Shown here: positions 19,481 through 29,845 of the stretch, one piece after another | Numbering within the stretch: position 1 is the stretch's first letter | How the letters are laid out: each line of letters starts with the position of its first letter | Origin: Vibrio sinensis | GTDB taxonomy: Bacteria > Pseudomonadota > Gammaproteobacteria > Enterobacterales > Vibrionaceae | Direction of reading: 5' to 3' | DNA: 64,000 bases | Assembly (NCBI RefSeq): GCF_003605645.1 | Contig: NZ_QVMU01000007.1 | Coordinates: 87,881 to 151,880 of the forward strand | Notes under the pieces: generated by a model | What the model was told of the DNA's origin: nothing | The model's input: the letters and a program-made list of their open reading frames with translations, nothing else | Database searches by the model: none | Made by a program: the position numbers and the translations under genes

Positions 19481-19522
19481 ATTTTGTGAGCATTAACACG
19501 CTCAGAATTGAAACAAGCTAAC

Positions 19523-20218
19523 ATGCATGCCATCACTCCAATTGGGACTATTGAAAGCCCTTACAAAGAGAAATTTGCCGTCCCTCGCCAACCAAGGTTA
19601 GTGCCAAGTGCGACAGCAAGAGTAAAACTATCAGGCGGCGTCAATTGCCAAGAAGCGATTCGTGGTATTGAACAATTTAGCCATCTTTGGCTACTGTTTT
19701 TGTTCGACCAAAATTTAGCTGCTGGTTGGAAACCGACCGTTCGTCCACCAAGACTCGGTGGCAACGAACGAATTGGAGTGCTTGCCTCGCGCTCTACATT
19801 TCGCCCAAATGGCATCGGTATGTCTGCTGTTGAGTTAAAAGGAATTAGCCAAGAGGGTGACCAATTTTATTTAGAGCTTGGCAGTGTTGATCTCGTTGAT
19901 GGAACCCCAATCGTCGATATCAAACCTTACATTCCCTACTCTGATGCCATTATTGATGCGCAAGGTGGATACGCTGAACAAGAGCCTGAAAAAGCCATTG
20001 TCTGTTTTTTACCAAGTGCTGTAGAAAGCCTAGAAAAGCTCAAAAACAGTCAACATATACGTCAAGTCATTGAACAGGTTTTGGCGCAAGACCCACGTCC
20101 TGCTTACAAAAAAAACAAACCTGACCTAAAAGAATATGCGGTAAATTTGTTCAACTTAAATGTTAAATTCACCGTAAACGATAACTTAGTGTCTGTTACT
20201 GTCATTGAACGCTTTTGA
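19523..20218 (+). CDS. trmO: tRNA (adenine(37)-N6)-methyltransferase TrmO (TsaA)
   Basis: SAM-dependent enzyme that methylates N6 of threonylcarbamoyladenosine-37 in threonine tRNAs, improving decoding. The ATG at 19523 gives 231 residues (E. coli 235). Family motifs: SPYKEKFAVPRQPRLV at the N-terminus, FSHLWLLFLF, RSTFRPNGIGMSAVEL and DLVDGTPIVDIKPYIPY. The C-terminal domain also matches. It precedes proS as in E. coli, but the proS promoter overlaps its stop codon, so proS has an independent start of transcription. Confidence 0.96.
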   Translation: MHAITPIGTIESPYKEKFAVPRQPRLVPSATARVKLSGGVNCQEAIRGIEQFSHLWLLFLFDQNLAAGWKPTVRPPRLGGNERIGVLASRSTFRPNGIGMSAVELKGISQEGDQFYLELGSVDLVDGTPIVDIKPYIPYSDAIIDAQGGYAEQEPEKAIVCFLPSAVESLEKLKNSQHIRQVIEQVLAQDPRPAYKKNKPDLKEYAVNLFNLNVKFTVNDNLVSVTVIERF

Positions 20219-20244
20219 CAAAGCCGAATGGCTGATACTATAAG
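20215..20244 (+). promoter_or_regulatory. proS promoter overlapping the trmO stop codon
   Basis: Consensus -35 TTGACA (20215-20220), 18-bp spacer, -10 TATAAG (20239-20244). The TGA of trmO (20216-20218) is inside the -35. A leader of about 80 bases follows, with a small CTAACC/GGTTAG hairpin at 20284-20300. Confidence 0.75.
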
Positions 20245-20331
20245 CGGCTAAATTGAATTCCCCTTTGTGGGATCTCCTAGCTCCTAACCATTTCGGTTAG
20301 AGTGTTTAACTTTAATAAACGGATAAATTGA

Positions 20332-22047
20332 ATGCGTACCAGTAATTATCTTCTTTCTACTCTTAAGGAGACTCCAAACGACGCAGAAGTAGTGAGCCAC
20401 CAGCTCATGCTACGTGCAGGTATGATCCGTCGTCTAGCTTCAGGTCTTTACACCTGGCTGCCAACTGGTCTACGTGTATTGCGTAAAGTCGAAAACATCG
20501 TTCGTCAAGAAATCGACAATGCAGGTGCAATCGAAACCTTGATGCCCGTTGTTCAACCGTTTGAACTTTGGGAAGAGACAGGCCGCTCAGAAAAAATGGG
20601 CCCTGAACTACTTCGCTTTACTGACCGCCACGTTCGTCCGTTTGTTCTTAGCCCGACAGCTGAAGAAGTGATCACTAGCCTTGTGCGTAACGAAGTGAGC
20701 TCTTACAAACAGCTTCCGCTAAACCTGTACCAAATCCAAACGAAATTCCGTGACGAACGCCGTCCACGCTTCGGTGTGATGCGTGCTCGTGAGTTCTGCA
20801 TGATGGATGCATACAGCTTTGATATCGATAAAGCGGGTCTAGAGAAATCTTACCAAGCAATGCACGATGCTTACTGTAAAGCGTTCGATCGCATGGGTCT
20901 TGAGTACCGTCCAGTACTGGCTGACTCAGGCGCTATCGGTGGTAACGGCTCTCAAGAGTTCCACGTTCTAGCTGAAAGCGGTGAAGACTTAATCGCATTC
21001 TCAACAGAATCTGATTACGCAGCAAACATCGAAAAAGCAGAAGCGGTAGCCCCTGCAGGTGAGCGCGCGGCACCAACTATCGAGATGACGCTAGTTGATA
21101 CACCAAACGCAAAAACCATCGCAGAATTGGTTGAGCAACACGGCCTAGCTATTGAGAAAACGGTTAAAACGCTTTTCGTTAAAGCTTCAGATCAAATCGA
21201 TGCACCAATCGTTGCATTGATCATCCGTGGTGATCACGAACTAAACGAAATCAAAGCTGAAAACCTAGCTGAAGTTGCAGCACCTCTTGAAATGGCAAGT
21301 GAAGAAGAGATGCGTGAACTTATCGGCGCTGGCGCAGGTTCACTTGGTCCTGTCGGTCTTGAGCTACCATTTATCGTTGACCGCTCTGTAGCGGTAATGA
21401 GCGATTTCGGTGCTGGAGCAAACATCGATGGCAAACACTACTTCGGTATTAACTGGGGTCGTGACGTTGAACTAGGTCAAATCGCCGATCTACGTAACGT
21501 AGTTGAAGGCGACCTAAGCCCATGTGGTCAAGGTACGCTGATGCTTAAGCGTGGTATCGAAGTAGGTCACATCTTCCAACTAGGTAATGTTTACTCTGAA
21601 GCAATGAACTGTAGCGTTCTTGATTCAAACGGTAAAAACGCAATCCTGGAGATGGGTTGTTACGGTATTGGTGTTTCTCGTGTTGTTGCTTCTGCTATCG
21701 AACAAAACAACGATAAATACGGCATCATCTGGCCAGACGCTCTAGCACCTTTCCAAGTTGCTATCGTACCAATGAACATGCACAAGTCTGAGCGCGTTAA
21801 AGAAGCGGCAGAGAAGCTATACGCAGAGTTCACGGCAATGGGTGTTGAAGTTCTATTTGATGACCGTAAAGAGCGCCCAGGTGTGATGTTCTCAGATATG
21901 GAGCTGATCGGTATCCCTCACACTATCGTGATTGGTGATCGCAGCATGGATGAAGGTAACTTTGAATATAAGAACCGTCGTTCAGGTGAGAAAACTGCAG
22001 TAGCAATGGCTGACATTGTTGAGCACGTTAAAGCACAATTTGCTTAA
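20332..22047 (+). CDS. proS: Prolyl-tRNA synthetase
   Basis: Class II synthetase charging tRNA-Pro. The bacterial-type 571-residue product shows motif 1 near residues 60-80, motif 2 ([22 protein letters not shown]), an inserted YbaK-like editing domain (about 225-400) that clears misacylated Ala-tRNA-Pro, motif 3 ([18 protein letters not shown]) and the C-terminal anticodon-binding domain. Strong promoter upstream, strong terminator downstream; single-gene unit. Confidence 0.98.
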   Translation: MRTSNYLLSTLKETPNDAEVVSHQLMLRAGMIRRLASGLYTWLPTGLRVLRKVENIVRQEIDNAGAIETLMPVVQPFELWEETGRSEKMGPELLRFTDRHVRPFVLSPTAEEVITSLVRNEVSSYKQLPLNLYQIQTKFRDERRPRFGVMRAREFCMMDAYSFDIDKAGLEKSYQAMHDAYCKAFDRMGLEYRPVLADSGAIGGNGSQEFHVLAESGEDLIAFSTESDYAANIEKAEAVAPAGERAAPTIEMTLVDTPNAKTIAELVEQHGLAIEKTVKTLFVKASDQIDAPIVALIIRGDHELNEIKAENLAEVAAPLEMASEEEMRELIGAGAGSLGPVGLELPFIVDRSVAVMSDFGAGANIDGKHYFGINWGRDVELGQIADLRNVVEGDLSPCGQGTLMLKRGIEVGHIFQLGNVYSEAMNCSVLDSNGKNAILEMGCYGIGVSRVVASAIEQNNDKYGIIWPDALAPFQVAIVPMNMHKSERVKEAAEKLYAEFTAMGVEVLFDDRKERPGVMFSDMELIGIPHTIVIGDRSMDEGNFEYKNRRSGEKTAVAMADIVEHVKAQFA

Positions 22048-22077
22048 TTTCCTACGAAGTTAAGTGATTCAAAATAG

Positions 22078-22107
22078 AAAAGGCTGACGATTTCGTCAGC
22101 CTTTTTT
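22078..22107. terminator. Terminator of proS, possibly also of yafJ
   Basis: AAAGGCTGACGA and TCGTCAGCCTTT form a 12-bp stem followed by TTTT, between convergent genes. Confidence 0.92.
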
Positions 22108-22151
22108 TGTTCGCTTTTCATTTACAACACGAAACTATCGCATGTGTGGAT

Positions 22152-22997
22152 TTAATTTAAAGGTTCAGTTGGAGCCTGACTCGCAACCTTTTTTGGCGCA
22201 AACTCAACATCTGTTAACGCATCTTCATTGCCATCGATCAATTCGCCAAAATGAAAAATACCGAACTCTCCCGGCTTCATTCGATGCCAAGATTCATTAT
22301 CCGTTAAAGGCTGTGTTGCAATCACTGACACCACATCATTCTGTGTCGTCTCTTCTTGAAAGTTAATCGTGACGTCTTCATCAATCAATGACGCTTTACC
22401 AAACGGCGCTCGACGAGTAATCCAATAAAGGTGGTTCGTACAATAAGTCATTACGTACTCACCATCAGAAAGCAGCATGTTAAACACGCCTTTCTCGCGC
22501 AAAGTATCGCAACACTGGGCAATAAAGCGGAATACACCAACCATATCTTGCGGTGGCTCTGGATAGCGTTCTTCTAATTGCTTTAGCAGCCAACAAAATG
22601 AGAGTTCACTGTCCGTCTCTCCGACGGGACGAAAACGCCCAGTTTGTAACGCTTGATAATCACTTAATTGACCATTGTGAGCGAAAGTCCAATAACGTCC
22701 CCAAAGCTCACGAGTAAATGGGTGAGTATTTTCCAAATTCACACCACCTCGGTTGGCTTGGCGAATATGGCTAACCACTGCCAAGCTTTTTATTGGGTAG
22801 TTTTGCACTAACTCTGCAATCTTAGAATCGCAGCTTGGATTTGGATCTTTGAAAGTACGAAAGCCTTTGCCCTCATAAAAGGTAATACCCCAGCCATCAC
22901 GATGTGGCCCCGTATTACCTCCACGTTGCATCAAGCCGGTAAAACTAAAGCAGATATCGGTGGGTACGTTCGCGCTCATACCGAGCAATTCACACAT
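22152..22997 (-). CDS. yafJ: Class II glutamine amidotransferase, YafJ type
   Basis: N-terminal-nucleophile glutamine amidotransferase-like protein of 281 residues. After Met removal, Cys2 (MCELLGMSANV) would be the nucleophile; GWGITFYEGKG, HIRQANRGGV, ENTHPF and the oxyanion-type segment WTFAHNGQLS match the GATase_6 fold. There is no synthase domain, so the ammonia acceptor is unknown. The adjacency to gmhA, with yafJ downstream, is conserved in E. coli. The role is not established. Confidence 0.93.
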   Translation of the reverse strand: MCELLGMSANVPTDICFSFTGLMQRGGNTGPHRDGWGITFYEGKGFRTFKDPNPSCDSKIAELVQNYPIKSLAVVSHIRQANRGGVNLENTHPFTRELWGRYWTFAHNGQLSDYQALQTGRFRPVGETDSELSFCWLLKQLEERYPEPPQDMVGVFRFIAQCCDTLREKGVFNMLLSDGEYVMTYCTNHLYWITRRAPFGKASLIDEDVTINFQEETTQNDVVSVIATQPLTDNESWHRMKPGEFGIFHFGELIDGNEDALTDVEFAPKKVASQAPTEPLN

Positions 22998-23030
22998 GGC
23001 TTACCTTACTCCCTTTAAACTGGTTCACAA

Positions 23031-23056
23031 CGGCTCACCAAACCTTTGGCGAACCG
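23031..23056 (-). other. RNA hairpin between gmhA and yafJ
   Basis: On the minus strand CGGTTCGCCAAA and TTTGGTGAGCCG pair with two G-U wobbles, leaving a GG turn or a 4-nt loop. No U-run follows, so it is not a standard terminator; it lies 34 bases before the yafJ start. Confidence 0.45.
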
Positions 23057-23093
23057 CTGAGTGCCTAAACCGTGTGGCTTGTTGAAATGAAGA

Positions 23094-23672
23094 TTATTTC
23101 TCCATTTCCTTTTCAATTAGCTGAATAACGATGTGGATGATCTTGATGTGAATCTCTTGAATTCGATCCGCATAACCAAAGTGAGGTACGCGAATTTCGA
23201 TGTCCGCACAACCTGCCATTTGTCCACCATCTTTACCCGTTAAAGCGATGGTTTTCATTCCTTTCGCTTTTGCCGCTTCAATCGCTTTAAGAATATTGCC
23301 GGAGTTACCTGATGTAGACAAACCAAATAACACGTCACCTTTTGAACCAACCGCTTCAACATAACGGGAGAAAACAAAATCGTAGCCAAAATCGTTACTC
23401 ACACAAGATAAGTGGCTTGGATCTGAAATCGCAATACCTGGTAACCCTGGGCGATTTTCACGATAACGGCCCGTCAACTCTTCTGCGAAATGCATTGCAT
23501 CACAATGAGAACCACCGTTACCACAAGACAGTACTTTGCCACCTTGTTTAAACGACTCTGCAATCATTGTTGCTGCTGCTTCAATTTGCGCAATGTTATG
23601 GTCATCACTTAGGAACTTATTCAGTACATCCGCAGCTTCGGTCAGCTCGCTTTTAATCAGATCATGGTACAT
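23094..23672 (-). CDS. gmhA: Phosphoheptose isomerase
   Basis: Converts sedoheptulose 7-phosphate to D-glycero-D-manno-heptose 7-phosphate, the first step of ADP-heptose synthesis for the LPS core. The 192-residue product is a SIS-domain protein with [33 protein letters not shown] and a C-terminal HIVIQLIE helix, equal to E. coli GmhA in length. Divergent from fadE and 96 bp upstream of yafJ. gmhB of the same pathway is about 8 kb away in this window. Confidence 0.98.
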   Translation of the reverse strand: MYHDLIKSELTEAADVLNKFLSDDHNIAQIEAAATMIAESFKQGGKVLSCGNGGSHCDAMHFAEELTGRYRENRPGLPGIAISDPSHLSCVSNDFGYDFVFSRYVEAVGSKGDVLFGLSTSGNSGNILKAIEAAKAKGMKTIALTGKDGGQMAGCADIEIRVPHFGYADRIQEIHIKIIHIVIQLIEKEMEK

Positions 23673-23875
23673 AGCATTCTCTTTAAAATCTTTTCAATGA
23701 GAGCTGCAAAAAACAGCCCCTAACCTTATCTGAGTTTACTCAAACAAATGTCACTGTCGATAGCATAGCTCTAACATTTCACGCTTTCTTCTCTTTTCAT
23801 GCCCACAAAGACCGCTTGATTCGACAGAATTAGGTTTTTCACTCTACTCGGATCACTTTTTAAACAATTTCATGT

Positions 23876-23905
23876 TTTACATTTTATTAATAAGTCGATT
23901 ACAAT
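23876..23905 (+). promoter_or_regulatory. Probable fadE promoter
   Basis: -35 TTTACA (23876-23881), 18-bp spacer, -10 TACAAT (23900-23905). The FadR box begins two bases after the -10. Confidence 0.6.
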
Positions 23906-23907
23906 TT

Positions 23908-23924
23908 AACTGGTTAGACCTCTT
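23908..23924 (+). promoter_or_regulatory. FadR operator of fadE
   Basis: AACTGGTTAGACCTCTT closely matches the FadR consensus (AACTGGTCNGACNNGTT). It covers the expected transcription start, a repressing position that would be relieved by long-chain acyl-CoA. Confidence 0.82.
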
Positions 23925-23966
23925 ATCAGAAACAGACAATAACAAGTCTGAAAAGGAAAACATGAC

Positions 23967-26414
23967 ATGGATATCTTGCTCTCTATACTTTTTTTCGCTG
24001 CTGTACTCTCAGTATGCCTATATCACCGGTCTTCCCTGATCGTATCGCTCGTGACATTAACCACCACGATGCTGTTGCTATCGTGGTTCGGTTCTGTCGG
24101 TACAATAAGCTGGCTCGTTTTCATTTTTATTGCCGCACTTATTTCTGTCCCACAGCTACGCCAACCCCTGATCAGTGCTAAAGCGCTTATTCTGTTTAGA
24201 AAAGTCTTACCAGCTATGTCTCAAACAGAGAAGGAAGCATTGGATGCGGGTACGGTTTGGTGGGAAGCGGATCTATTTAAAGGAAATCCTGACTGGAACA
24301 AGCTTCATGACATTAAAGCGCCAACCCTAAGCCAAGAAGAACAAGCATTTCTTGATGGCCCGGTTAGTGAAGTCTGCTCAATGGTCAATGATTACCAAGT
24401 CACGCACGAACTTGCAGATCTACCGCCTCATATATGGCAATACCTTAAAGACCACAAGTTCTTTGCCATGATCATTAAAAAGCAATATGGCGGTTTAGAA
24501 TTCTCGGCTTATGCTCAATCACTGGTATTACAAAAACTAACTGGTGTCTCTAGCGTACTTTCTTCTACCGTTGGTGTGCCTAATTCTTTAGGCCCTGGTG
24601 AACTTCTACAGCACTATGGAACCCAAGAACAAAAAGATCATTACTTACCACGCCTTGCTGCGGGTAAAGAGATTCCTTGTTTTGCTCTGACTAGCCCGGA
24701 AGCGGGCTCTGATGCTGGCTCAATCCCAGACTACGGTATCGTCTGTCACGGCGAATGGGAAGGAAAGCAGGTGCTTGGTATGCGTCTAACTTGGAACAAA
24801 CGCTACATCACACTAGCACCTGTCGCAACCGTACTTGGACTTGCATTTAAATTGCGAGATCCTGATGGACTACTGGGAGACAAACCTGAGCTTGGTATCA
24901 CCTGTGCTCTTATTCCAACACACCTTAAGGGCGTAGAGATTGGTAACCGTCACTTCCCACTCAACGTACCATTCCAAAACGGCCCAACCCAAGCACAAGA
25001 TCTATTTGTACCGATCGATTTTATTATCGGTGGCCAGAAAATGGCAGGCCAAGGCTGGCGTATGCTTGTCGAGTGTCTATCAGTCGGTCGCGGAATCACC
25101 CTTCCATCAAATTCAACCGGCGGAATAAAATCAGCGGCACTAGCAACTGGAGCTTACGCTCGAATTCGTCGTCAGTTCAAACAACCGATTGGACAGATGG
25201 AGGGGGTTGAAGAGCCATTAGCACGCTTAGCGGGTAATGCTTATGTTATGGACGCGGCAAGTAGCCTTACTGTAGCCGGTATTGATTTAGGCGAAAAACC
25301 ATCGGTTATTTCTGCGATTGTGAAATACCATTGCACCCATAGAGGTCAACGCAGCATTATCGATGCAATGGACATCGTCGGCGGGAAGGGCATTTGTTTA
25401 GGTCCATCTAACTTCCTTGCTCGTAGCTATCAGGGCGCACCGATTGCTATTACCGTTGAAGGCGCCAATATACTGACTCGTTCTATGATCATCTATGGCC
25501 AAGGTGCTATTCGTTGCCATCCATATGTTTTAAAAGAAATGGAAGCAGCTTACTCAACAGATAGCCATGCATTACAGCAATTTGATGCGGCAATCGCAGG
25601 ACATGTCAGTTTTGCACTGAGTAATTTTGTTCGTAGTTTCTGGTTAGGTCTAACCGACGGTCGCTTCTCTCCAGCACCGGTTAATGATCAAACACAACGT
25701 TACTATCAACAACTCAATCGCTATAGCGCTAATATTGCCTTGTTATCTGACATATCGATGGCAACGCTCGGTGGCTCTCTAAAACGTAAAGAACGCATTT
25801 CTGCACGTTTAGGTGATGTTCTTAGCCAGCTTTATCTTAGCTCTGCTACATTGAAGCGCTTTGATGAAGAGGGGCGTCATGCAGAAGATTTACCATTGGT
25901 TCACTGGGGGCTTCAAGATAGCCTACATCAAACGGAACAAGCGATTGATGAGTTATTAGCTAACTTCCCTAATCGCTGGGTAGCAAAAGCACTAAGAGTC
26001 GTGTTAATGCCATTTGGTCAAGTAAGAAGAGCTCCAAATGACAAACTCGATAGCAAGGTAGCACAAATTATTCAAACGCCATCAGAGACCCGCTCTCGTC
26101 TTGGCAGAAACCAATATTTAAATGCTACTGAATTTAACCCTGCTGGCAGAATTGAGCATGCACTAGAAGTGATTCTTTCTGCTGAACCTATCTTTAAAAC
26201 GATTTGTAAAGCGATTGACGAGCGCCGTCCATTCGTTGGGCTCGATAGCATCGCAACGATCGGATTGGAAAAAGGTATTATCAGTCAATCTGAAGCTGAA
26301 ATATTGATAGAAGCTGAAAAACAACGTTTGTATGTTATCAACGTTGATGATTTTTCACCGCAAGAGCTCGCAGCAAAAGCGAATTATTCTCCAGCAATGG
26401 GGGAAGTAGCATAA
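23967..26414 (+). CDS. fadE: Acyl-CoA dehydrogenase FadE
   Basis: FAD enzyme for the first oxidation of fatty acid beta-oxidation, acyl-CoA to trans-2-enoyl-CoA, membrane associated. The 815 residues equal the large FadE type: two or three N-terminal hydrophobic segments (about 1-60), an acyl-CoA dehydrogenase core ([47 protein letters not shown] with the catalytic-region glutamate) and the long C-terminal DUF1974 domain. AAGGA precedes the ATG; another ATG 5 bases earlier is out of frame. Regulated by a FadR box. Confidence 0.97.
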   Translation: MDILLSILFFAAVLSVCLYHRSSLIVSLVTLTTTMLLLSWFGSVGTISWLVFIFIAALISVPQLRQPLISAKALILFRKVLPAMSQTEKEALDAGTVWWEADLFKGNPDWNKLHDIKAPTLSQEEQAFLDGPVSEVCSMVNDYQVTHELADLPPHIWQYLKDHKFFAMIIKKQYGGLEFSAYAQSLVLQKLTGVSSVLSSTVGVPNSLGPGELLQHYGTQEQKDHYLPRLAAGKEIPCFALTSPEAGSDAGSIPDYGIVCHGEWEGKQVLGMRLTWNKRYITLAPVATVLGLAFKLRDPDGLLGDKPELGITCALIPTHLKGVEIGNRHFPLNVPFQNGPTQAQDLFVPIDFIIGGQKMAGQGWRMLVECLSVGRGITLPSNSTGGIKSAALATGAYARIRRQFKQPIGQMEGVEEPLARLAGNAYVMDAASSLTVAGIDLGEKPSVISAIVKYHCTHRGQRSIIDAMDIVGGKGICLGPSNFLARSYQGAPIAITVEGANILTRSMIIYGQGAIRCHPYVLKEMEAAYSTDSHALQQFDAAIAGHVSFALSNFVRSFWLGLTDGRFSPAPVNDQTQRYYQQLNRYSANIALLSDISMATLGGSLKRKERISARLGDVLSQLYLSSATLKRFDEEGRHAEDLPLVHWGLQDSLHQTEQAIDELLANFPNRWVAKALRVVLMPFGQVRRAPNDKLDSKVAQIIQTPSETRSRLGRNQYLNATEFNPAGRIEHALEVILSAEPIFKTICKAIDERRPFVGLDSIATIGLEKGIISQSEAEILIEAEKQRLYVINVDDFSPQELAAKANYSPAMGEVA

Positions 26415-26464
26415 CGCCACGTAAACGAATGTGAACGTCTACTAACAAGATCGACTAAAATGAC

Positions 26465-26491
26465 AAAGGGCTGCAATTTGCAGCCCTTTTT
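26465..26491. terminator. Bidirectional terminator after fadE
   Basis: AAAGGGCTGC, loop AATTT, GCAGCCCTTT then TT, between convergent genes. Confidence 0.9.
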
Positions 26492-26522
26492 AATCAGTTA
26501 AGATTTGTAAACGATTAACGCT

Positions 26523-27776
26523 TTATTTCTTCGGCATTTCTAACTGCATTTCTGGAATCGCGGCTTTCTTCGCCTTAATCTTCCGTTTCACAAACCACAC
26601 GACGATGCCTAAAATCAGAACAATTACATTGCCAATCACAATGAACATTATGCTGCGAGAACGTTGCTCTTCACGTAATTGAATAATACGCTGCTGCTCA
26701 AGTCGTTTTTTCTGTTCCAACTCCTCAAGCTCCCGCATTCGTTTCACTTCAGCAAGGTCAATTTCTTTAACAACGTTGTATGCTTTCTCTTTTAGCGGGA
26801 AATACAATGGCCTTTTGGACCCCGCTTCTGTCGCATAGACCTTTCCGTCCCACGTGTAATGTCCATAGTCGCCATCGTTAGCAATCAGCAAATCGGTTTT
26901 ATTACTATCTGGCTCAGCAATGCCCTCTACCAGTTGTGTTTCACCATTGTCACGCGAATGTTCGATATGAGTCACTATTGACCCGGGTATAATCATTCCT
27001 TGCTCACCAGAGATGATCACATGATGCGGATCGTCCTCTTTTCTCGATTGAATAAAAGATGCTTCAATCGGCGTTGGGTAAACAAGAACTACTTGTTCCT
27101 GAGCTCTTAAGAACACCCCATTACCAGAAGTGATCCGAACTCGGTACTTACCCGGTTGAGTCCCTATTGGTAAAGACACGGTAAACACCCCATCACCTGG
27201 GTACTCATCTAGACCCCGACCGTCATCGGAAAATTCACCCAATAACTTAGGAATTGGGCGAGCCTCTTCACTTAAATTCTCTTCATCTGGCACATACTTG
27301 CTAAACGTCACCATCAACTTCACTCGATCAAGAAAATCACGCAAAATTAACGGCTGACCATCAGAGGTTAATCGGGCGGTAAACTTGATCTCTTCCCCTT
27401 CGAATAAGCGATTAGGTAACTGCTGTGACGAGAGCTTCAGGTGTGAAATCAGTTTGATTTTATTTTTAGGTGTGACTTTACCTATCGCCTGCCATGGGCC
27501 TGGCATCGGATTATCAATAGTGACGATGTCCATCGCCGATTCTTGATACCAGCGTACATTGTCAGGGCTTCGCTGTGCGTAATATTTTCTTCCATCTGGA
27601 CGCACTAACACAACTGGCTTAGAACGTTCTGCACGATAAATAACAAAGGTGATTTGCTCTATACTAGGATCAACTCGAAATCGGTTATCAAGTAATGAAA
27701 TTGAGGACGAATTAGAAGCATAACAAACACTCGTCATTATCATGCCCATCAGGGCGAACCAAATCCTCAATTTCAT
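26523..27776 (-). CDS. TIGR03503 family protein, predicted membrane-anchored periplasmic protein
   Basis: About 417 residues of unknown function; matches the TIGR03503 type found in Vibrio and Shewanella near dnaQ. A signal peptide (about 1-20, ending CYAS) is followed by a periplasmic region with an Ig-like/choice-of-anchor style segment (GEFSDDGRGLDEYPGDGVFTV), a charged coiled coil (EVKRMRELEELEQKKRLEQQ), one transmembrane helix (about 378-398) and a short basic cytoplasmic tail. The start at 27776 is chosen for its AGGAG site; this site lies inside the last codons of dnaQ, so translation is probably coupled. Confidence 0.85.
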   Translation of the reverse strand: MKLRIWFALMGMIMTSVCYASNSSSISLLDNRFRVDPSIEQITFVIYRAERSKPVVLVRPDGRKYYAQRSPDNVRWYQESAMDIVTIDNPMPGPWQAIGKVTPKNKIKLISHLKLSSQQLPNRLFEGEEIKFTARLTSDGQPLILRDFLDRVKLMVTFSKYVPDEENLSEEARPIPKLLGEFSDDGRGLDEYPGDGVFTVSLPIGTQPGKYRVRITSGNGVFLRAQEQVVLVYPTPIEASFIQSRKEDDPHHVIISGEQGMIIPGSIVTHIEHSRDNGETQLVEGIAEPDSNKTDLLIANDGDYGHYTWDGKVYATEAGSKRPLYFPLKEKAYNVVKEIDLAEVKRMRELEELEQKKRLEQQRIIQLREEQRSRSIMFIVIGNVIVLILGIVVWFVKRKIKAKKAAIPEMQLEMPKK

Positions 27777-27781
27777 TTCTC

Positions 27782-28519
27782 CTATTGGCGCCAAAGGCAG
27801 TTTCCGCTCTTTGCGACCAAATCTAATCGACTTTGATGTGCTTCTATTTCATCGGCCGTTGCATGTAAAACCTTTAGTGCTTTTCGCTCAGAAGTGACGC
27901 GTTTTATTGACTCACCTCCCGTCTCGCTCGAATTCCCCGCATTAAATTGCAATGACGTTTGGCCACCGGTCATTAATAAGTAAACGTCAGCTAGGATCTC
28001 CGCATCGAGCAATGCGCCGTGGAGCGTTCGGTGAGAGTTATCTATGCCATAACGGTCACACAAGATATCAAGGTTATTTCGTTTGCCCGGGAAGATTTTC
28101 TTCGCCATGGCAAGAGTATCGGTAACCTTACAATAGTCTGTGGTTTTACCAATAGCTGGATTGAGCATACCAAACTCATAATCCATAAAGCCCACGTCGA
28201 AGGGCGCATTATGAGCAACTAACTCAGCGCCTTTAATGAAGTCGAGAAACTCTTCATGTACGTCACGGTATTCTGGTTTATCCAACAAGAACTCATCTGT
28301 AATACCATGAATTTCTACCGCCTCGGACTGAATTTCACGATCCGGTTTGATGTAAACGTGAAAATGACGACCGGTCAGTTTACGGTTGATGATTTCAACC
28401 GCACCGATTTCGACAATACGATGCCCTTGATAATGAGGGCCGCCCTCAAGGTTCATACCGGTGGTTTCGGTATCAAGAACCACGATGCGATGCTGATTAG
28501 AATTGTTACTGGTATTCAT
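27782..28519 (-). CDS. dnaQ: DNA polymerase III subunit epsilon (3'-5' proofreading exonuclease)
   Basis: Proofreading subunit of the replicative polymerase. DEDDh exonuclease motifs: D16-T-E18 (LDTETTG), D108 (HNAPFD) and H167-x4-D172. A beta-clamp-binding motif QTSLQF lies at 187-192, where E. coli has QTSMAF, and the flexible C-terminal tail that contacts DnaE follows. Length 245 is typical. Divergent from rnhA across 55 bp, a conserved arrangement, and followed by the TIGR03503 gene 5 bp later. Confidence 0.97.
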   Translation of the reverse strand: MNTSNNSNQHRIVVLDTETTGMNLEGGPHYQGHRIVEIGAVEIINRKLTGRHFHVYIKPDREIQSEAVEIHGITDEFLLDKPEYRDVHEEFLDFIKGAELVAHNAPFDVGFMDYEFGMLNPAIGKTTDYCKVTDTLAMAKKIFPGKRNNLDILCDRYGIDNSHRTLHGALLDAEILADVYLLMTGGQTSLQFNAGNSSETGGESIKRVTSERKALKVLHATADEIEAHQSRLDLVAKSGNCLWRQ

Positions 28520-28574
28520 TGCGAGCTATATGTCAGACTATGGAATTATGTGTGAACCCCAATAGTATCAAATC

Positions 28575-29045
28575 ATGACGAAACAAGTGGAAATTTTCAC
28601 AGATGGTTCTTGTTTAGGTAATCCAGGACCTGGTGGTTACGGTATCGTATTGCGTTATAAGCAGACCGAAAAGACGCTTGCCCAAGGATATACGATGACA
28701 ACCAACAATCGCATGGAAATGCTCGCAACCATTGTGGCTTTGCAAGCACTCAAAGAACCATGCAATGTCATTCTCACCACAGATAGCCAATACGTTCGTC
28801 AAGGCATCATGCAGTGGATCCATAATTGGAAAAAAAGGGATTGGAAAACATCAGACAAAAAGCCGGTAAAAAATGCCGACTTATGGAAAATGCTCGACCA
28901 TGAATCACAACGTCACCATGTTGACTGGCGCTGGGTAAAAGGCCACGCTGGCCATCGTGAAAATGAGATGTGCGATGAATTAGCTCGAACGGCAGCAGAA
29001 AACCCAACCCAAGAAGACACTGGCTACATCCCGAACCCAAGTTGA
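28575..29045 (+). CDS. rnhA: Ribonuclease HI
   Basis: Cuts RNA in RNA-DNA hybrids (R-loops, primers). The four catalytic acidic residues are at the E. coli positions: D10 (FTDGSCLG), E48 (NNRMEM), D70 (TTDSQ) and D134 (EMCDELA); His124 is in the loop [10 protein letters not shown]. Length 156 (E. coli 155). Divergent from dnaQ; its 3' end is only 13 bp from the convergent yafS end and no terminator is visible there. Confidence 0.98.
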   Translation: MTKQVEIFTDGSCLGNPGPGGYGIVLRYKQTEKTLAQGYTMTTNNRMEMLATIVALQALKEPCNVILTTDSQYVRQGIMQWIHNWKKRDWKTSDKKPVKNADLWKMLDHESQRHHVDWRWVKGHAGHRENEMCDELARTAAENPTQEDTGYIPNPS

Positions 29046-29058
29046 TACAGGAACGTCA

Positions 29059-29808
29059 CTACTTTCGTAAGTATGATGACGATTTGGGCTTGATGCTGTA
29101 ATTAACATTTACCGGTGTCAGTTTTCGTTTTAAGTGCCAATGTGGCTTGATAGGTTTCAACGGATATGTCCGCTTTCGAGCCACGATAAAATAAGCACTA
29201 CCAAATACGTTAGCCCAATCTCCTATTCCGCTCTCTAGCCATGTCCACATGGTTCTGCAATTTTGCATCGGAAACAAGGCATAACTGTCACACTCAATCA
29301 CTTGGTAATTAAGAATACTCAACCAATCTTTTACTCGTGCTGGTGTAAACATACGACCGCTCCAAGGAAGATCGTTTTTACGCCACGGCATAAAGCTCGC
29401 CAAACCAATAAAGCTGATAGGATTGAAACCAGAGATGATAATGTAGCCATCATCAATCATCACTCTATCAACTTCACGCAGTAATCGATGCGGGTCAGTA
29501 CAAAAATCTAATTGATGAGCGAGAATCACAGCATCAAAGCTTTTCTCAATGAAAGGGAGGTCACAACCATCAGCAATCACATTGTGCAGAGGATTATGGT
29601 GGTCAACACTAACTTGATGTTGAATATTGCAATTAAAACTGGTTAATTCACAGCTTAGACCACCAAGCTTAAGCAAATGGTAGCCAAATAACCTTGGACA
29701 CCACTCATCAAGGCGTGTTTGAATTGAGTCACTTACCCATTGGCCATTTTTCAATTGTGACCATGAATACGGGGTTTCTAATTTTCGTTTGCTGTGTGCT
29801 GGCTTCAT
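29059..29808 (-). CDS. yafS: Class I SAM-dependent methyltransferase, YafS type
   Basis: Predicted methyltransferase of 249 residues with a Methyltransf_11 core: [56 protein letters not shown] covers motifs II to post-III; the usual GxGxG of motif I is weak ([11 protein letters not shown]). It corresponds to E. coli yafS, which also lies between rnhA and gloB. The substrate is not known. Divergent from gloB with 37 bp between the starts. Confidence 0.88.
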   Translation of the reverse strand: MKPAHSKRKLETPYSWSQLKNGQWVSDSIQTRLDEWCPRLFGYHLLKLGGLSCELTSFNCNIQHQVSVDHHNPLHNVIADGCDLPFIEKSFDAVILAHQLDFCTDPHRLLREVDRVMIDDGYIIISGFNPISFIGLASFMPWRKNDLPWSGRMFTPARVKDWLSILNYQVIECDSYALFPMQNCRTMWTWLESGIGDWANVFGSAYFIVARKRTYPLKPIKPHWHLKRKLTPVNVNYSIKPKSSSYLRK

Positions 29809-29845
29809 TCCTAACCTGCTTCACCTTGATACTGGAGATACGATC

